A stretch of DNA of 6,815 nt from an archaeon (GTDB taxonomy: Archaea > Hydrothermarchaeota > Hydrothermarchaeia > Hydrothermarchaeales > JALUUU01), in NCBI GenBank assembly GCA_027021185.1, contig JALUUU010000218.1, positions 1 to 6,815 on the forward strand, written 5' to 3'. The translations under genes and the position numbers were made by a program. Under the pieces are notes generated by a model, which was not told where the DNA came from, made no database searches, and saw only the letters and a list, made by a program, of their open reading frames with translations. Shown piece by piece: positions 4,926 through 6,815 of this stretch. Numbering within the stretch: position 1 is the stretch's first letter; each line of letters begins with the position of its first letter.

Positions 4926-6188
4926 CTAACCAGCTACTTTCACGTCTGAAAATTCAATGCTCGGCGTAAGCACAGAGGACACCTGCTTATAGTCCTTTCC
5001 GTATCCCGTTATATTCTTCAACAGCTCAAAGATGTTACCGGCTATTAATAGTTTTTTGACGGGCATCCCTCTGTAAAATGCGTTCCTGGTCTCCACTGAA
5101 AAATCGCCGGAAACAGTATTCGCCGTGTGCGTCCCCATCAATCCATGCACCACAAGGTTCCTTTCCTCAAGGCCTCCATCTCCGGTAACAATAAGATTTG
5201 AAGCCCCGATTCCCGGGAGAGTGGAATGGGAAGACCTGTAGGCATTGCCGGTGCTTTTCATCCCTGCCATGTTGGCGTAGTAAGTGTCGTAGAGGAAGCC
5301 CTTAAGCACCCCGTTTTTAATCAGCCATGTTTTCTGCGTAGCCACCCCCTCAGAGTCAAATGCTGATGAGTTTAATCCCTTCTTCAGTCTGCCGTCATCC
5401 ACTATAGATAGGCTATCCGCGAAGAGCGCCTCCCCAATCCTGCCGGCAAGAAAGGAGCGACCTGGAACAACATTCTCCGCGCTAAATGACGGCGAAAGCA
5501 CCTCCTCAAAGAGCTCTGCCACGGCGTTTGGCTTTAGAGAGACGCTGTAGGTGCCGCTTTCTATCTTCTTTGCACCCAGAGAGTCCCTCGCGAGTCGGGC
5601 TGCGTTTTCACCCACCGAGGCAAAGTCTATATCCAGGTATCGTGACGCTGCATGGTCTGAGGCGGTGGCTGTTTCTTTTTCTTTTGCCATAGCCGTCAGG
5701 TAGCAGGAGCAGTAGGTTTCTTTTTCCTCTGCTCTTATGCCGTGGGAATTCATGATCCTTTCCTCCCCCGTGGACCATGAAATCCCGGCCAAGGTTGGAG
5801 TCACCCCATGGTCGCGGCATGACCCTATCAATTCCTCGGCGAACTCCAAAGCCTCCTTCAGGTCTAGATAGCTGATGTCTTCATCGTAGAACGACTTAAA
5901 ATCTCCGTACCCCTGTTTCTCTGGTAGCGATACGTTCTCGTCCGTCTCGTTTATCTCGGATACCTTCATGGCTCTGAGCAAGAGGTTTTCATCCAGGGTG
6001 TTGGAGAAGGCGAAGCCCATTTTTTTTTCTTTGATAACCCTAACACCGTATCCTGATGTCTTGTTCCATTCATATACGTCAAATTTTCCTTTTTTAAAGA
6101 TGAGCCTGTTTGAGACCTCGCATGTAAAGTATATCTCTGCCTCGTCAACGTGATTTAACAAGAAATTCATTGCTTTTTCTTCTTCCAT
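4926..6188 (-). CDS. tldE: TldE/PmbA-family subunit of TldD/TldE metalloprotease
   Basis: The non-catalytic partner of TldD; in Escherichia coli the heterodimer forms a closed chamber that degrades unfolded peptides and processes microcin B17. This 420-residue protein has the family layout: an N-terminal alpha/beta domain to about 200, then the C-terminal beta domain. Conserved blocks are FDSEGVAT (277-284), NGVLKGFLYDTYYA (292-305), STGNAYR (312-318), SGDFSVE (360-366) and LLIAGN (380-385). It has no HEXXXH motif, as expected for TldE. The start at 6188 has GGGGGAA nine bases upstream and overlaps the tldD end by 22 bases; an in-frame ATG at 6170 forming an ATGA junction with the tldD stop is the alternative. 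A run of nine A bases on the coding strand at 6020-6028 leaves the frame intact. Confidence 0.94.
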   Translation of the reverse strand: MEEEKAMNFLLNHVDEAEIYFTCEVSNRLIFKKGKFDVYEWNKTSGYGVRVIKEKKMGFAFSNTLDENLLLRAMKVSEINETDENVSLPEKQGYGDFKSFYDEDISYLDLKEALEFAEELIGSCRDHGVTPTLAGISWSTGEERIMNSHGIRAEEKETYCSCYLTAMAKEKETATASDHAASRYLDIDFASVGENAARLARDSLGAKKIESGTYSVSLKPNAVAELFEEVLSPSFSAENVVPGRSFLAGRIGEALFADSLSIVDDGRLKKGLNSSAFDSEGVATQKTWLIKNGVLKGFLYDTYYANMAGMKSTGNAYRSSHSTLPGIGASNLIVTGDGGLEERNLVVHGLMGTHTANTVSGDFSVETRNAFYRGMPVKKLLIAGNIFELLKNITGYGKDYKQVSSVLTPSIEFSDVKVAG

Positions 6189-6815
6189 GTGTCTGTTCCC
6201 CCTACCAGAGCCCGCGTTCTAATATGGGGACCGCCGTCTCCCACGGGCACGCTCTGGGCCTCCTTACCGCAGTAGCCTATATGCAGGGCGAAGTCGTCAC
6301 CGACTCCCTCGATTCTCTGCAGGATATCCAATGTGCTTCCCGAAAGAGAAACATCTCTGAGGGTTTTGGTGAGCTCGCCATTCTCTATTAGGGCGCCTTC
6401 TTCCGCGTTGAATTGAAATATGCCCCTGGCGGTGTCCACCTCCCCCCCTTTAGAGCCTTTCAGGTACACACCTGTTTTTATATCCTCGATGAGCTCCTCG
6501 AAGGAGTGGTCTCCTGGTTCGATGTAGGTGTTGCTCATCCTCACGAGGGGCGGATAATCATATCCCTGGCTCCTGGCGTTTCCAGTAGGGTGCAGATTCA
6601 GGGCAGCCGCTGTTTCTCGAGAGCTCAGGAAGTTCTTAAGAATCCCCCTCTCCAGTATGGGTTTCTTCTTAGCCCTAAAGCCTTCTGCATCGTAGAAATA
6701 AAACCCGTAAGAATTCTTCAGGGTAGGATCGTCGTATATGGTCACGGCTTCCGGGGCTATCTTTTCTCCCAGCTTATCCTCCAGGATCGATTCACCATGA
6801 AGTACGTGATCGGCC
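6167..6815 (-). CDS. tldD: TldD metalloprotease catalytic subunit (C-terminal part, cut by window edge)
   Basis: About 215 C-terminal residues of the catalytic subunit are visible; the frame is open to base 6815 and the N-terminal half is outside. The first visible residues, ADHVLHGESILEDKLGEKIA, match the stretch just after the HEXXXH zinc motif of TldD, so the catalytic histidines lie immediately beyond the edge. Further blocks are VTIYDDP, YFYDAEGFRAKKKPIL, TGNARSQGYDYPPLVRMSN, GVYLKGSKGGEVDTARGIFQ and GYCGKEAQSVPVGDGGPHIR. The Cys encoded at 6269-6271 aligns with the C-terminal Cys that in the E. coli structure helps hold the metal (as I recall it). A GTG at 6745 is internal, not a start. 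It ends overlapping tldE by 22 bases and, as the first visible gene, probably leads the six-gene run. Confidence 0.95.
   Translation of the reverse strand, partial: ADHVLHGESILEDKLGEKIAPEAVTIYDDPTLKNSYGFYFYDAEGFRAKKKPILERGILKNFLSSRETAAALNLHPTGNARSQGYDYPPLVRMSNTYIEPGDHSFEELIEDIKTGVYLKGSKGGEVDTARGIFQFNAEEGALIENGELTKTLRDVSLSGSTLDILQRIEGVGDDFALHIGYCGKEAQSVPVGDGGPHIRTRALVGGTDTWKKKKQ

Noticed and set aside
6020..6028. Nine-base homopolymer in tldE as a programmed frameshift site or a sequencing error
   Set aside because: The reading frame continues correctly through conserved TldE sequence on both sides, and no alternative product is evident.
6167..6745. GTG at 6745 as a true start giving a 192-residue protein
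   Set aside because: The frame stays open to the window edge and the upstream residues match TldD just after its zinc motif, so this is an internal codon of a larger gene.

Overview
The window looks archaeal, most likely from a euryarchaeal-type motile lineage; I cannot name the species. The evidence is a textbook archaellin N-terminus, TATA-box-like elements with one plausible leaderless start, GTG starts with archaeal-type Shine-Dalgarno sequences, and very tight gene packing. A CheR methyltransferase beside the archaellin points to an organism with taxis, which fits euryarchaea better than crenarchaea. All 6815 bases are accounted for. No stretch over about 80 bases lacks a gene, and I saw no RNA genes, CRISPR arrays or insertion sequences.

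Region 1 (1-1431, minus strand) reads archaellin, then a coiled-coil acidic protein, then the start of a secreted protein that runs off the left edge and looks like a beta-propeller. The first two genes overlap as ATGA and the third follows 20 bases later, so this is one transcription unit. The coiled-coil protein sits where archaellum motor/switch genes (arlC/D/E) often lie, but it is too divergent to name.

Region 2 (1432-1511) is a short AT-rich divergent promoter region. Region 3 (1512-2649, plus strand) holds a small membrane-anchored pilin-like/ArlF-ArlG-like protein whose end overlaps a complete chemotaxis methyltransferase, CheR. Regions 1 to 3 together form a small archaellum/chemotaxis island.

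Region 4 (2642-6815, minus strand) is a tightly packed six-gene run: tldD (cut by the right edge), tldE, a half-size four-helix DMT/EamA-like membrane protein, a 73-residue beta-rich protein of unknown function, a PflX-like (COG1313-type) radical SAM protein, and a glyoxalase II-like metallo-beta-lactamase hydrolase. Intergenic gaps are 2 to about 12 bases or overlaps, so a shared mRNA is likely. Its last gene converges on cheR with an 8-base overlap of the two coding ends. TldD and TldE form a metalloprotease known in bacteria for peptide maturation and degradation. Its grouping with a radical SAM enzyme, a small protein and a membrane carrier is the most unusual context here, but a shared function is inference only.
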